A DNA stretch of 64,000 bases from CAZFJG01 sp964410915 (GCA_964410915.1 CAYPIU010000007.1:8178-72177); one strand, 5' to 3'. Shown: positions 53,018 to 62,197, numbered from the stretch's first letter. The notes: generated by a model from the sequence alone, not told the origin. Numbers and translations are program-made.

Positions 53018-54331
53018 TTATCCGAAAAGCAGATCCGGAAGCCAGGTGACCAGTTGTGGGAAAATTATGCAGAGCACCAGGCAAACAAGCTGGGTTATTA
53101 CAAATGGCGTTATGGAACTGTAAATATCTGACATTGTTACCCCTTTTGGAGCAATACCCTTCATCATGAACAACATGGTGCCAAATGGTGGAGTCAGGTA
53201 ACCTGTCTGTGTATTGATCGCGTAAAGGACTCCCAGCCAGAGAGGATCAAACCCGTACATCGGGAGCAAAGGCAGAAGTATTGGAAGGGTGATCATGAGG
53301 ATACTCCAGGCATCGATCACAAGACCCAGAAGGAACCAGACTACCTGAATTGCTATAAGCATGGTCCACCAGCCTATCTCGTAGGTCTCAACGAGATTTA
53401 TGACCATTCTGGAGGCACCAAGACCCATATATACTGCTGCAAAACCCTGGGCGGAAAAGAGGATCCACATCATGAACCCCTGAACCTGTATTGTAACCTT
53501 GGCTACGCTTTTTATCAGTTCCCAATTCAGCCTTCTATGAATGGCGCTACATACAAAAGCTCCAAAAGCTCCGACTGCAGCTGCCTCAGTGGGCGTGGCA
53601 ATGCCGGAATATATAGATCCAAGAACTGCTGTTATGAGAAGGAGCGGGAGTACAACTCCCTTCAGGGAAGCGATCTTGGCGCTCCAGTCAGCTCTCTCTT
53701 CCACGGGAATAGGAGGTCCTAATTCCGGATTCAGGTGGCATTTGATCAGTATGTACGCGACGATCAGGGCAGAACAGAGTAGACCAGCACCCATTCCTCC
53801 TGCAAAGAGCTCGCCTATTGATACCTGGGCTATTGTCCCATAAAGAACCAGTGCTATACTTGGAGGAACAAGGGGACCCAGAACTCCTCCAGCAAGGATA
53901 CATCCGGTGGCCAACCTCTTGTCATATCCCCTTTTGAGCATTGCCGGAAGGGCCATGACACCCATGACAACAACACCGGTTGAAGCAATTCCTGACATGG
54001 CAGCTATGAGGGTACAGGCAAAAACAGTACCCACTGCCAAACCTCCCTTAAGCCCTCCGGACCATCGGTACATCATCTCGAAGAGATCTTCCGCTACTCC
54101 CGATTTTTCCAGTACTACAGCCATCAGAACGAAAAGGGGAGCTGCAACCAGAGTCGTACTCGACATCATGGAATAGGTTCTGGCAACTATAATAAAGAGA
54201 GACTCCGGGCCCCAGAAAATTGTTGTAAAGGCCGTAGCCAGTCCTCCCAGTACAAATGCAACGGGAAGTCCCGCAGCCAGGAGAAGGAACATGCTGCCAA
54301 AGAGCAGAACAGAAATCATACTTATATCCAT
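53018..54331 (-). CDS. dctM: TRAP transporter large permease subunit
   Basis: The 437-residue inner-membrane protein has about 12-13 membrane segments and DctM features: FVLGGLATAFTTIFWGPES, GCILAGGVLGPLVPPSIALVLYG, GIATPTEAAAVGAFGAFV and NTQTGYLTPPFGTMLFMMKG. It moves an organic acid or related solute with sodium using the DctP binding protein. GAGGTGAC precedes the ATG. dctQ ends 9 bp upstream. Confidence 0.94.
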   Translation of the reverse strand: MDISMISVLLFGSMFLLLAAGLPVAFVLGGLATAFTTIFWGPESLFIIVARTYSMMSSTTLVAAPLFVLMAVVLEKSGVAEDLFEMMYRWSGGLKGGLAVGTVFACTLIAAMSGIASTGVVVMGVMALPAMLKRGYDKRLATGCILAGGVLGPLVPPSIALVLYGTIAQVSIGELFAGGMGAGLLCSALIVAYILIKCHLNPELGPPIPVEERADWSAKIASLKGVVLPLLLITAVLGSIYSGIATPTEAAAVGAFGAFVCSAIHRRLNWELIKSVAKVTIQVQGFMMWILFSAQGFAAVYMGLGASRMVINLVETYEIGWWTMLIAIQVVWFLLGLVIDAWSILMITLPILLPLLPMYGFDPLWLGVLYAINTQTGYLTPPFGTMLFMMKGIAPKGVTMSDIYSSITPFVITQLVCLVLCIIFPQLVTWLPDLLFG

Positions 54332-54340
54332 AATGTCACC

Positions 54341-54886
54341 TCAATTTTCAACAGTGGCATCTTTATCCGCCACTGTAACTATCTCGTTGCCGGTGAAGGC
54401 CATCACAACATCTTTAATGGTCTTGGTGCTACCCTGAAGAAGCATTAAAAAAGCCGCAATAGGTATAGTAAACTTCACAGGCCAGATGTATGGGCCCCAG
54501 GTACTGTCGGAAAATTCACGCACTGAAAAACTTGACCAGGCCCAGGGTAAACCTTTCCAGACCAGAACTCCTACAAAAAGATAGAACATAGTCCAGGTAA
54601 TGAGGTCCACAATTGCTTTTTTGCGTTTAGAAAACCGCATGTACAGAACCTCCACATTTACGAAGGCATCGTGACGGAGAGCATATGCTCCTCCCATTAC
54701 AAAGTGTGTTCCGTAAAGCATACAGGATGTTTCATGAGCCCAGATCGTTGGGCTGTTAAAGAGATACCTCATTGTAACCTCGTACACCAGCACGAGCATT
54801 ATCGGATAAATAAGAAAGCCAAAGACTTTACCTACTCGATCACTCAGGTTTTCAACAAATCTGATATAACCAGCTAAAAAATGCAA
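54341..54886 (-). CDS. dctQ: TRAP transporter small permease subunit
   Basis: The protein has about 181 residues and four membrane segments: RVGKVFGFLIYPIMLVLVYEV, TSCMLYGTHFVMGGAYALRHDA, the WTMFYLFVGVLVWKG region and PVKFTIPIAAFLMLLQG. The motif FNSPTIWAHETSCML is typical of DctQ. It bridges DctM to the binding protein. I prefer the TTG at 54886 since GAGGTGAGGG overlaps the GTG at 54895. Confidence 0.9.
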   Translation of the reverse strand: MHFLAGYIRFVENLSDRVGKVFGFLIYPIMLVLVYEVTMRYLFNSPTIWAHETSCMLYGTHFVMGGAYALRHDAFVNVEVLYMRFSKRKKAIVDLITWTMFYLFVGVLVWKGLPWAWSSFSVREFSDSTWGPYIWPVKFTIPIAAFLMLLQGSTKTIKDVVMAFTGNEIVTVADKDATVEN

Positions 54887-54935
54887 TTCCCTCACCTCAT
54901 CCGAAACTTAGGTTGCTGGAAAAACTAAAAAGAAT

Positions 54936-54965
54936 AACCCCCTCCCCTGGGAAGAGAAGGGGGTT
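54936..54965 (-). terminator. Attenuating hairpin between dctP and dctQ
   Basis: AACCCCCT pairs with AGGGGGTT; on the minus strand it is followed by ATTCTTTTT. It is inside the TRAP operon, so it probably reduces but does not abolish read-through, giving more binding protein than permease. Confidence 0.7.
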
Positions 54966-54983
54966 CTCCCGGTCATTATTCCT

Positions 54984-56048
54984 TTAGTCTACGTAACCGT
55001 AGTCCTGCATGAACTGCTTAATTATATTGATCGCCTCGATAACTCTTTCATCCTTGGGGCCCTGCTCTTCTGCGATCATGTCCAGGTAAGGCAGAGAGAA
55101 CTCCTTGGTTATTGTTTTTACGTCCTCTTCGGGGAATTCGATGTAAGTGGTTCCCCACTCTTTGAAGGATTTATTGAACATTTCACGTTCCTGCATGGTC
55201 ACAGCGTCCATATAATCTGTGTTAAAAGCATGGGCAGCTGTTTCAACGATGGCCTGAAGATCTGCGGGCAGTTCATCAAATGCCTTCTGGGATGCCCAGA
55301 GTTCCATTCCCTGAGGTACCTGCATTGCGGGACCGATAAAGTATGGGCACACTTCGAAGAGTTTAAGGTCTCTGTAGAGCCACCATGCAGTACCACTTCC
55401 ATCAAGGGTACCTGTAGCTATAGCCATGTAGGTTTCAGGATGGGGAAGCATGACAGGAGCAGCACCAAAATGTTCCATGCAGTCCGACATGGATCCGAAG
55501 AATCTTACCTTGAAGCCTTCAAGATCTTCAAGTGACCTGATGGGTTCCTTACTCCAGAAATAGGTGTTACCAACGCTGTGACTGCCAAGGAACTTAATAC
55601 CCTGCTCTGCAAGGGCCTCTCCTACCAGGTCATCAATTCCCCTGTGGTGGAAGAGTTCGTTGAATTCATCATTGGTCCTTGTAACAAACGGTGGCATATT
55701 GGGTGCCGATACCCAACCCATGGGTATAGATCCCCTGAAGAACAATGAACTGGTGTTAGCGATCTGGATCATGTTCGACTTGAGGGCCTGGTCGACTTCC
55801 GAATAATTGACCAGTTCGCCGGCATAATGAAGACTGATCTTCAACCTGCCTCCGGACATCTCCTCTACCCTTTCGATAAAGGGCTTGATGGCAGATTCAA
55901 CAGCAAGGGAGCCAGGAGTGTGATGGCTCTGGAATTTCCATCTGTAAACCTTATCCTTTGCCATAGCCGGTGAAATACAGCCAAGGGCCACGATACTTAC
56001 TGCTACTACCAAAACAATTCCCAGTGTAACTAAACCTCTGTGTTTCAT
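54984..56048 (-). CDS. dctP: TRAP transporter substrate-binding protein
   Basis: The 354-residue periplasmic protein has a signal peptide (1-30). Mature features are WKFQSHHTPGSLAVES, LGSHSVGNTYFWSKEPIRSLEDL split at its middle, GFKVRFFGSMSDCMEHFGA (the Arg that binds carboxylate) and GTLDGSGTAWWLYRDLKLFEV. It captures an organic acid; the identity is not clear from sequence. AAGGAGGTG precedes the ATG. It heads the dctPQM operon. Confidence 0.93.
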   Translation of the reverse strand: MKHRGLVTLGIVLVVAVSIVALGCISPAMAKDKVYRWKFQSHHTPGSLAVESAIKPFIERVEEMSGGRLKISLHYAGELVNYSEVDQALKSNMIQIANTSSLFFRGSIPMGWVSAPNMPPFVTRTNDEFNELFHHRGIDDLVGEALAEQGIKFLGSHSVGNTYFWSKEPIRSLEDLEGFKVRFFGSMSDCMEHFGAAPVMLPHPETYMAIATGTLDGSGTAWWLYRDLKLFEVCPYFIGPAMQVPQGMELWASQKAFDELPADLQAIVETAAHAFNTDYMDAVTMQEREMFNKSFKEWGTTYIEFPEEDVKTITKEFSLPYLDMIAEEQGPKDERVIEAINIIKQFMQDYGYVD

Positions 56049-56296
56049 TGAAGCACCTCCTTCAGAATTAACAACCTCTCCTAAACACTCAAGTACCCAC
56101 TTACACTACATGATCCATTGCATGAATCTTTTATGTGTAACCATCATCTAAAGATGATTTTTTTCATGCTGGCAAATGATCCTGAACAGTAGGTTAATTC
56201 GGTTAATACAATGAAACTTGAGGACTTTGCAATGAAAATATTAGACTGCGTCCATTATATGAATAATAGTTTTACAAATTGGAATATTTGCATAGC
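56049..56296 (-). other. Long 5' leader of dctP
   Basis: From the promoter at 56297-56325, transcription would start about 240 bp before dctP. The region has a weak ATCATC-TAAA-GATGAT hairpin (on the plus strand followed by seven T) near 56136-56165. I recognise no riboswitch and see no gene. Confidence 0.35.
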
Positions 56297-56325
56297 ATTT
56301 TAGACGTCCGCCCATCGAGAGTCAA
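56297..56325 (-). promoter_or_regulatory. Promoter upstream of dctPQM
   Basis: Minus-strand TTGACT (56320-56325) and TAAAAT (56297-56302) are 17 bp apart, with a GC-rich spacer. It is the best match in the 500 bp before dctP. Confidence 0.6.
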
Positions 56326-56549
56326 GTAAAAATTTGTATATATTGTTGCAAGGATAAAACGTTAAAAAGGGATTTGGGTATGTCTACTGGATATATCTTC
56401 TTTAACAGGATCTCAGTCCTCATAGAGATCCTGCGATGATCATCAGCTGAAGAAACCGCTTTATAACTTAAATCATGAGCTTGAAGGTGAAGATTTTTTT
56501 CATCTTTCCGATTGAGTTTATCGGCCATGTACAGATCAATGGCCCTGGA

Positions 56550-56750
56550 CTAATAAAGAGATGAAAGACACGAACCGGAGCTTCCAAGTGATATCGGATT
56601 TCTGATCACCTTCCCCTGGCAGGAAACGTAGAGACGAATCTCTTCTATGCTCCCGTCTTCAAGAAAGATACTTTCAGGAAGCTGTATATCCAGATCCTCC
56701 TGCCTGACTAAAAGACAGGGGTATCCACAATCAGGATCAGAATTTAGATA
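56550..56750 (-). pseudogene. Coding-like fragment without a start codon
   Basis: Right after the alpha/beta hydrolase stop, a minus-strand frame of 67 codons is open and reads like protein (PESIFLEDGSIEEIRLYV, then SCQGKVIRNPISL, ending in TAG at 56550). No ATG, GTG or TTG occurs in its first part. It may be the relic of a gene, a protein with a rare start, or the product of a sequence error. No family is recognised. Confidence 0.3.
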
Positions 56751-57691
56751 TCAGCTTTTTGAATAACCCTTTCTATGGCTTCCTCAAGAGCGCTGTTAAA
56801 TCTTTCAGTATCAGTGAGCATGAGAAAATGGTCCGTATTCTCCAGAATTATGGCATGGAAAGAGGACATGTGCCTTCGGTTAGCCTCATGATCTACCGGC
56901 CAGAGACTGGCATGAACATTCACCACCGGAATGGGGATCTCCTCAAAAACAGCTGCTGCATTTCCGGTAACAAAGAGAGAGAACATTTCCTCCATGGCGC
57001 TTATAGCCACATCGGGTGATGCTGCCGCCATGTCCGCCATGATCCACTCTTTGATCTCCTCATTACTTTCCTGAAGAAGCATATCTTTGACAAATCCATG
57101 ACAGGTCCCGGCAAAGTCCTTCCTGAAAGGATCCGTAATCTGTAATATTTCTTCTCTGGTCATTGAATATTCGATATTCTCAAGGGTATCCACCCCCACA
57201 AGACCTATGACCCTCTCGGGCATAAGCCGGGCAGCCTCGGCAATGACATGTCCGCCCATAGAGTGCCCCACCAGGATAACAGGGCTTTCTCCAGCGACTT
57301 TTTCCACCACTGCCTGGACATCCTCCCCAAAGGACTTCATGGTGTATCTGGAACGATCACTGCCTGAATGACCATGTCCTGCCAGATCCACCAGGACCAG
57401 GGAGTATTTTTCCGAAAAACAGGGCACTTGTGCCCTCCAGTACCTTGAATCACAGCTCCATCCATGCACAAAGACCACTATGGGTTCTCCCGAACCGAAG
57501 ATCTCATATGAAATGAGCGTACCATCCTTGGATGGAACCATTCCTAAAGAGAATTCATCGGCATGAAGGACTCCAGCGGTAACTGATATCATAAGAAGCA
57601 TAACAAAGAGGATCAGCCATCTGCCCGGCAACCTGCCCCATTTAGTTCTATCCTTTGCAAAAAACCAAGCACTGTCATTTTTCATTTTCAT
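56744..57691 (-). CDS. Exported alpha/beta hydrolase
   Basis: The 315-residue protein has a basic N-terminus and one hydrophobic segment (about 24-44), so it is anchored in or exported across the inner membrane. The alpha/beta-hydrolase features are FVHGWSCDSRYWRAQ (oxyanion HG), LVGHSMGGHVIAEAA (nucleophile Ser), an Asp region near WPVDHEANRRH and the catalytic His in NTDHFLMLTD. The substrate is unknown. It is 22 bp downstream of the nitroreductase gene and probably in the TetR-controlled operon. Confidence 0.85.
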   Translation of the reverse strand: MKMKNDSAWFFAKDRTKWGRLPGRWLILFVMLLMISVTAGVLHADEFSLGMVPSKDGTLISYEIFGSGEPIVVFVHGWSCDSRYWRAQVPCFSEKYSLVLVDLAGHGHSGSDRSRYTMKSFGEDVQAVVEKVAGESPVILVGHSMGGHVIAEAARLMPERVIGLVGVDTLENIEYSMTREEILQITDPFRKDFAGTCHGFVKDMLLQESNEEIKEWIMADMAAASPDVAISAMEEMFSLFVTGNAAAVFEEIPIPVVNVHASLWPVDHEANRRHMSSFHAIILENTDHFLMLTDTERFNSALEEAIERVIQKADI

Positions 57692-57713
57692 ATTACCTCT
57701 AAGTGGATAAAAA

Positions 57714-58544
57714 TCAGTTCATGTCAATCCAGTTGATCGGAGCAGACCCGGAGTTAACGGTCCTGTGATAATTTACTGCAGGTTCACCAAATATCATAGC
57801 GTATACCATCATATGACCCTCGGGAATTCCAAGATCGGCTTTCAGTTCGGGGCAGAAATCTTCGATGGCCCACCTCGCCATTCCATTCCACAATGTTCCA
57901 AGCCCTCTTGCCTGTGCTGCCAGTTCAAATGTGGTCATGGCTATTATACAATCCTCAAGTGGAGTCGTTGCATTCTTTGGAGCATGGACAAGAAGGAGAT
58001 GCGGTGCATCACGAAAGATCGCATCTATACCTTTTTTCCATCGGGAAACAGCCCAGCCCAGCAGAGCCAGCCTTGGATCACTTTTTCGAGGCTTACCCTC
58101 AATAAAATGTGCAAGATTGGAATACACATCTTCCTTCACCTTTTTCATTGTTTCCTTACCTTGAACCACGGAAAAGTGAACGGTACGGTCATTATGCCCT
58201 GTAGGTGAATGCCAGGCTATATCAAGAAGTTCTTTAATTTCTTCAGGAGGAATTTCCGTGGGCTGGTATCTTCGCACAGAACGTCTTCCTTTTACAAGCT
58301 TCTCGAACCATTCATTCCTCTCCCCGGACTTTTGCGGAAGATCAAGGCTGTCATTCGGTCCGTGCCCAAGAATGGATATGGCACCAGTAGGGCATACAGC
58401 CAGGCAGTGCTGACATTGAAGGCACCTTTCCTCACGGGTTATCTCCGGAAAACCATCTTCCATTTTTATTATTTTTACTGGACAATCGGCAACGCAGGCA
58501 CCACATTTGATACATTTTTCAGGATCTACAGTAAAGTTGATCAT
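57714..58544 (-). CDS. Nitroreductase-family flavoprotein with N-terminal 2x[4Fe-4S] ferredoxin domain
   Basis: Residues 1-60 of this 276-residue fusion hold two clusters (CIKCGACVADCPVK, CLQCQHCLAVCPTG). Residues 80-270 form a nitroreductase fold (KGRRSVRRYQPTEI for FMN phosphate binding, AWHSPTGHNDRTVHFSVV, ARGLGTLWNGM). Such fusions take electrons from ferredoxin to reduce nitro or quinone groups or act in detoxification. AGGTTGC, a weak ribosome site, precedes the ATG. It lies between a TetR gene and the hydrolase in one orientation. Confidence 0.9.
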   Translation of the reverse strand: MINFTVDPEKCIKCGACVADCPVKIIKMEDGFPEITREERCLQCQHCLAVCPTGAISILGHGPNDSLDLPQKSGERNEWFEKLVKGRRSVRRYQPTEIPPEEIKELLDIAWHSPTGHNDRTVHFSVVQGKETMKKVKEDVYSNLAHFIEGKPRKSDPRLALLGWAVSRWKKGIDAIFRDAPHLLLVHAPKNATTPLEDCIIAMTTFELAAQARGLGTLWNGMARWAIEDFCPELKADLGIPEGHMMVYAMIFGEPAVNYHRTVNSGSAPINWIDMN

Positions 58545-58628
58545 TTCGCAACCTCCAAATTACAGGAACATATTTTTTCCTGTGGTTCAAGTTTTTGTTG
58601 ATTATAGTAAAGATATTTCAAAATCCTG

Positions 58629-59228
58629 CTAAGTCTTTAGCCCAAGGATGTTCCTTGTCCCCTGGAATAGATCTATCAGTTGAGCAGGATCATCCTTGAT
58701 ACAGGCCATCGTAAGAGTCCCTTCAAAAAAAGCAAAGATATGCCTGGCAAGAGATTCAGGATCTTTTGATCTTTCGATAAAACCATCATTATAAGCATCC
58801 ATAAGAGTCTGCCTGAAAAAGGAAAAATAACCCTCCAGTATTTCATGAACCTTCTTGAGAATATCCTCGTTATCTCTTACCATTTCCGCTCCGATAAGGA
58901 AATAAGGACATCCTCGAACATGTTCACCGGTTTTTTTGCGCTCCAGATTGTAACTATACACACTCTCAAAATAGTGTAAAAGCCTGTCAAGAGGTGCAAT
59001 ATCTGTAGAGAAATTTTCCCTGAGTTTTGAAAGATAACGCTGCCAGTGCTCCTCCAATGCCTGAATTGTAAGATCTGCCTTGGATTCAAAGAAATAATAG
59101 AAACTTCCTTTTTTAACACCGGCCTTTCGGCAGATAGCATCTACACCCACAGAACTGTAAGTTTGTACAGTTATCAATTCGAGAGCCGCCTGAATGATCC
59201 GTTCTCTGGCGTCACTTCTCCGTCCCAA
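58629..59228 (-). CDS. TetR/AcrR-family transcriptional repressor
   Basis: The 199-residue protein has a TetR helix-turn-helix (ERIIQAALELITVQTYSSVG, then AICRKAGVKKGSFYYFFESKADL) and a ligand-binding C-domain ending in a helix with FQGTRNILGL. GCPYFLIGAEM is typical of a subgroup with a Cys in the ligand pocket. The start is a TTG with AAGGAGGTC seven bases upstream. The promoter at 59258-59286 overlaps ACCGGT, so autoregulation is likely. Confidence 0.9.
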   Translation of the reverse strand: MGRRSDARERIIQAALELITVQTYSSVGVDAICRKAGVKKGSFYYFFESKADLTIQALEEHWQRYLSKLRENFSTDIAPLDRLLHYFESVYSYNLERKKTGEHVRGCPYFLIGAEMVRDNEDILKKVHEILEGYFSFFRQTLMDAYNDGFIERSKDPESLARHIFAFFEGTLTMACIKDDPAQLIDLFQGTRNILGLKT

Positions 59229-59257
59229 ATCAAGACCTCCTTAAATAATGTGCCAAT

Positions 59258-59286
59258 ATTATAGTTGACCGGTAAGTAAAATTCAA
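59258..59286 (-). promoter_or_regulatory. Promoter and candidate operator of the TetR operon
   Basis: Minus-strand TTGAAT (59281-59286) and TATAAT (59258-59263) are 17 bp apart. TTGACCGGTAA, containing the palindrome ACCGGT, lies in the spacer (59265-59275), where TetR repressors usually bind. Confidence 0.7.
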
Positions 59287-59445
59287 CTGGAGAAAAAGAT
59301 ATTTCATATACGAATGTTTTGAAATATGTGATTAAATAACTACGATAAAGTCCCATAAATCCCTGGACGGGTTAAATTGAAGCAATGCTGAAATAAGGAA
59401 AGGCTAAACTAAGGATGCAATATTATCCAAGCTGGAGGGAAACTC

Positions 59446-60606
59446 ATGAAAGCAATTATTAATGCAAGGATAGAAACAGTTTCAAGCGGCGCTATAGAGG
59501 ATGGAGTCATCCTTGAACAGGCTGGAAAGATCAAGGCGGTGGGAAGTGATCTAACCATACCACCCAATGCCGATATCATAGATTTAGAGGGAAAAACCAT
59601 CACCCCGGGTCTAATAGATGCACACACCCATATAGGGGCTTTTGAACAGGGTATACCTGAATCATTCACGGATGGAAATGAAATGACATCTCCCGTCACA
59701 CCCCAATTGAGAATTATTGACTCACTCACTCCTCAGGATACTGCGTTTTATGATGCTCTGTCTGGAGGAGTTACCTGTGTCCAGACTCTTCCGGGAAGTG
59801 CAAATGTAATTGGTGGCCAGGGTGCAGTTATAAAAACTTATGGATCGATCATAGATGAAATGGTCATCCTTGCCCCTTCTTCAATGAAAGCTGCTCTGGG
59901 AGAAAACCCTATAGGTGTCTATAAGAAAAACAAAGTCCTTCCAACCACCAGAATGGGCAATGCGGCCTGTATGAGAGATGCTCTCGTCAAGGTACAAAAT
60001 TACATTAGAAAAAGACTTGATGCCTCTGAAAAGGAAAACTTTCAAGATCGTGATCTTGTATGGGAATCCCTTATTCCCGTAATTAACGGAGATATTCCTC
60101 TCAGTATACATGCCCATAGAGCGGACGATATCGTAACTGCCATTAGAATAAGTGAAGAATTCGGGGTGAAATACACCATCGAGCACTGTACTGAAGGTCA
60201 TGTTATTTCGGAATATCTTGGGAAGAAAAAGATAAATGCTGCCGTGGGGCCCACAATGACAAGCAGATCCAAACTCGAATTAAGGAACAAAAGCTGGGAC
60301 ACTATGAGAAAGCTTGTTGATGCCGGTTGTCATATATGCCTTATCACTGATCATCCTGTTATCCCTATAGAACATCTTTCATTATGCGCTTCCCTTGCCT
60401 TTCGTGCTGGTCTTTCAAGGGAAAATGCACTGAAAAGCATAACCCTTTCGGCAGCAGAACATCTTGGCATACAGGACAGGATAGGGAGTATTGAAGAAAA
60501 CAAAGATGCAGATCTTGCCGTGTGGGATGGAGATCCTCTCGACAGTAGATCCAGCGTCATCATGACCTTACTGGAAGGAAAGATCGTCTACAGAAAAGAG
60601 CAGTAA
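59446..60606 (+). CDS. Amidohydrolase (imidazolonepropionase/dihydroorotase-like)
   Basis: The 386-residue protein has metal-binding features ITPGLIDAHTHIG, then LSIHAHRADDIVTAI (HxH), the EHCTEGH segment and the Asp in CLITDHPVIPIEHL. The N- and C-terminal strands form the usual small beta domain (KAIINARIETVSSGAIEDG, DADLAVWDGDPLD). The substrate is unknown; relatives act on cyclic amides and peptides. GGAGGG precedes the ATG. It is divergent from the TetR gene and is followed by a terminator. Confidence 0.88.
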   Translation: MKAIINARIETVSSGAIEDGVILEQAGKIKAVGSDLTIPPNADIIDLEGKTITPGLIDAHTHIGAFEQGIPESFTDGNEMTSPVTPQLRIIDSLTPQDTAFYDALSGGVTCVQTLPGSANVIGGQGAVIKTYGSIIDEMVILAPSSMKAALGENPIGVYKKNKVLPTTRMGNAACMRDALVKVQNYIRKRLDASEKENFQDRDLVWESLIPVINGDIPLSIHAHRADDIVTAIRISEEFGVKYTIEHCTEGHVISEYLGKKKINAAVGPTMTSRSKLELRNKSWDTMRKLVDAGCHICLITDHPVIPIEHLSLCASLAFRAGLSRENALKSITLSAAEHLGIQDRIGSIEENKDADLAVWDGDPLDSRSSVIMTLLEGKIVYRKEQ

Positions 60607-60666
60607 AATTGCTTTTAATTTAATCAGTTATGGCGGATCAATGCATTATCTAGCATAGAAAAGATC

Positions 60667-60722
60667 GCGGGGCGTTTGTGTTTGCACTTGGAAAACTCTA
60701 TTTCTCGCCCCGCACCCTTTTT
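60667..60722. terminator. Bidirectional terminator
   Basis: GCGGGGCG (60667-60674) pairs with CGCCCCGC (60706-60713) over a 31-base loop, followed by ACCCTTTTTC on the plus strand and GATCTTTTC on the minus strand. It lies between convergent genes. Confidence 0.7.
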
Positions 60723-60756
60723 CTATACATGACTGTTACCAGAGATCTTCCCCTGT

Positions 60757-61053
60757 TTAAAAAATATCATCGCCACTTCTGTTTTCAAGACCAGGGTGCC
60801 CATCAAAACGTACAACCCCTAACTTCGCTCTTCCTGCGACAGCTTCAACCACTCTTGCAGTTCCAAGATGACCGAAACCTCCACAGAGCTCAATTGCTTC
60901 AACTCCATCCCTCACAAGTTCATTTGCTACCTTCGCTGCTTCTTCGTAGTCATTTACTGCTATGCTTGTCAATTCCACCTTTGGAGTTTTCACAACAGAT
61001 CTGTGAATTAAGGGATCCACATCCGGAGCAAGAAAAATAAAGACTGCTTTCAT
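60757..61053 (-). CDS. DUF6506-like small protein
   Basis: The 98-residue cytoplasmic protein starts KAVFIFLAPDVDPLIHRS and contains ANELVRDGVEAIELCGGFG and VRFDGHPGLENRSG. It resembles an uncharacterised family (DUF6506) found in anaerobes and often near transporters or catabolic genes. The likely fold is a small alpha/beta. I chose ATG 61053 because AAGGAGAAACTGAG lies just before it. Function unknown. Confidence 0.65.
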   Translation of the reverse strand: MKAVFIFLAPDVDPLIHRSVVKTPKVELTSIAVNDYEEAAKVANELVRDGVEAIELCGGFGHLGTARVVEAVAGRAKLGVVRFDGHPGLENRSGDDIF

Positions 61054-61486
61054 CTCAGTTTCTCCTTTCAGCTTAATGTCAAAATTGAGGTTTCTTCCTG
61101 TTTCAATGGATTTATCTTTGATCAATTTCATGATAATACCGTCATAACAACCCGGCCATAAATATTGCCATGAAATAGAAAGTATGGCTTGAAGCTATTC
61201 CAGCCACATCCGGGTTTATTATTATAATACTGCCCTGTTGATCGTATACCGTTTTCATTGGGAAATTTGGCATCTACAAAAGACTTTTAAAATCAATTTT
61301 GGGAAGACCAAAAGAAAATCAGGTGCTACCGGTTAGTGATCAGTTTTTTTCAGGTAGTTGTGAATCTTTCTGATTAATGCGAAGATACTCTCTACTACGA
61401 ACAGACTCGGATTATTTGAAGCTTGAAACATCTTTTTTCAGCCTCGAACATAAGGGACTGATGAAGATTCGCAGGAGTGTGAGAGC
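61054..61486. other. Intergenic region, no gene seen
   Basis: This 433-bp divergent stretch lies between the DUF6506-like gene and azlC. A minus-strand TATAAT occurs near 61222-61227 with only a weak -35. I see no convincing riboswitch, operator or small gene. Confidence 0.4.
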
Positions 61487-62197
61487 ATGAGAGTTACCAC
61501 GAAAGAGTTTATCCGCGGAGGAAGGGCAATAGCTCCCACTCTGATCGGAGTTATCCCCTTTGCAGTTGTTTTTGGATTCGCAATGAAAAATGCCTTATTT
61601 ACAGGTTTACAGAGTTCCTTTTTTTCACTGTCCCTTTTGGCAGGAGCTTCACAGTTAGCAGCAGTTCAACTCTATGCGAGCGAAACACCTGCCTTTATTA
61701 TCGTTTTAACAGCTGTCATCATTAATCTTCGTTATTCCATGTACAGTCTTTCAATTCAACCTGTTTTACGCGACAAACCTTATATGTTGCGCCTTTTTGC
61801 CTCTTTTATAATAACTGATCAGTCATATGCTTTTACCATGGCAGAATATGAAAAAAACCCGGGCAACCATTTTCTTCCGTCCTTTTTCATGGGAGCCTCC
61901 ATCCTGATAGTCATCTCATGGGAAGCGGGAATTTTACTGGGTTACAATCTTGGAGCCGTCATACCTGCAACTCATTTTCTTGATTTCGTTATACCGCTGA
62001 TATTCATGTCACTTCTGATCCCTCACCTGGGAGGGAGAGACAGGCAGGTAGCCTCAATAACTGGCGGGTTGTCATCTGTAATTCTGGTTCCCCTTCTTCC
62101 TCTACAGCTTGGATTGCTGGCTGCAATAATCATCGGTATAGGTTCCGGTATCGCGTTTAGCATGATCCAGGAACAAAGGGAGGGTATAAAAGCATGA
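61487..62197 (+). CDS. azlC: Branched-chain amino acid exporter, AzlC subunit
   Basis: The 236-residue membrane protein has about six membrane segments and the AzlC pattern: APTLIGVIPFAVVFGFAM, LLAGASQLAAVQLYAS, VIINLRYSMYSLSIQP and ITDQSYAFTMAEYE. With AzlD it exports branched-chain amino acids or analogues. A GCAGGAGTGTGAGAGC ribosome region precedes the ATG. It overlaps azlD by 4 bp. Confidence 0.92.
   Translation: MRVTTKEFIRGGRAIAPTLIGVIPFAVVFGFAMKNALFTGLQSSFFSLSLLAGASQLAAVQLYASETPAFIIVLTAVIINLRYSMYSLSIQPVLRDKPYMLRLFASFIITDQSYAFTMAEYEKNPGNHFLPSFFMGASILIVISWEAGILLGYNLGAVIPATHFLDFVIPLIFMSLLIPHLGGRDRQVASITGGLSSVILVPLLPLQLGLLAAIIIGIGSGIAFSMIQEQREGIKA

Noticed and set aside
56322..56528. 68-codon minus-strand frame in the dctP upstream region
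   Set aside because: No ribosome site, overlaps the best promoter, and composition does not look protein-like.
60678..61040. 120-codon plus-strand frame
   Set aside because: Antisense to the DUF6506-like gene and starts inside the terminator; Leu/Gln/Ser-rich shadow.
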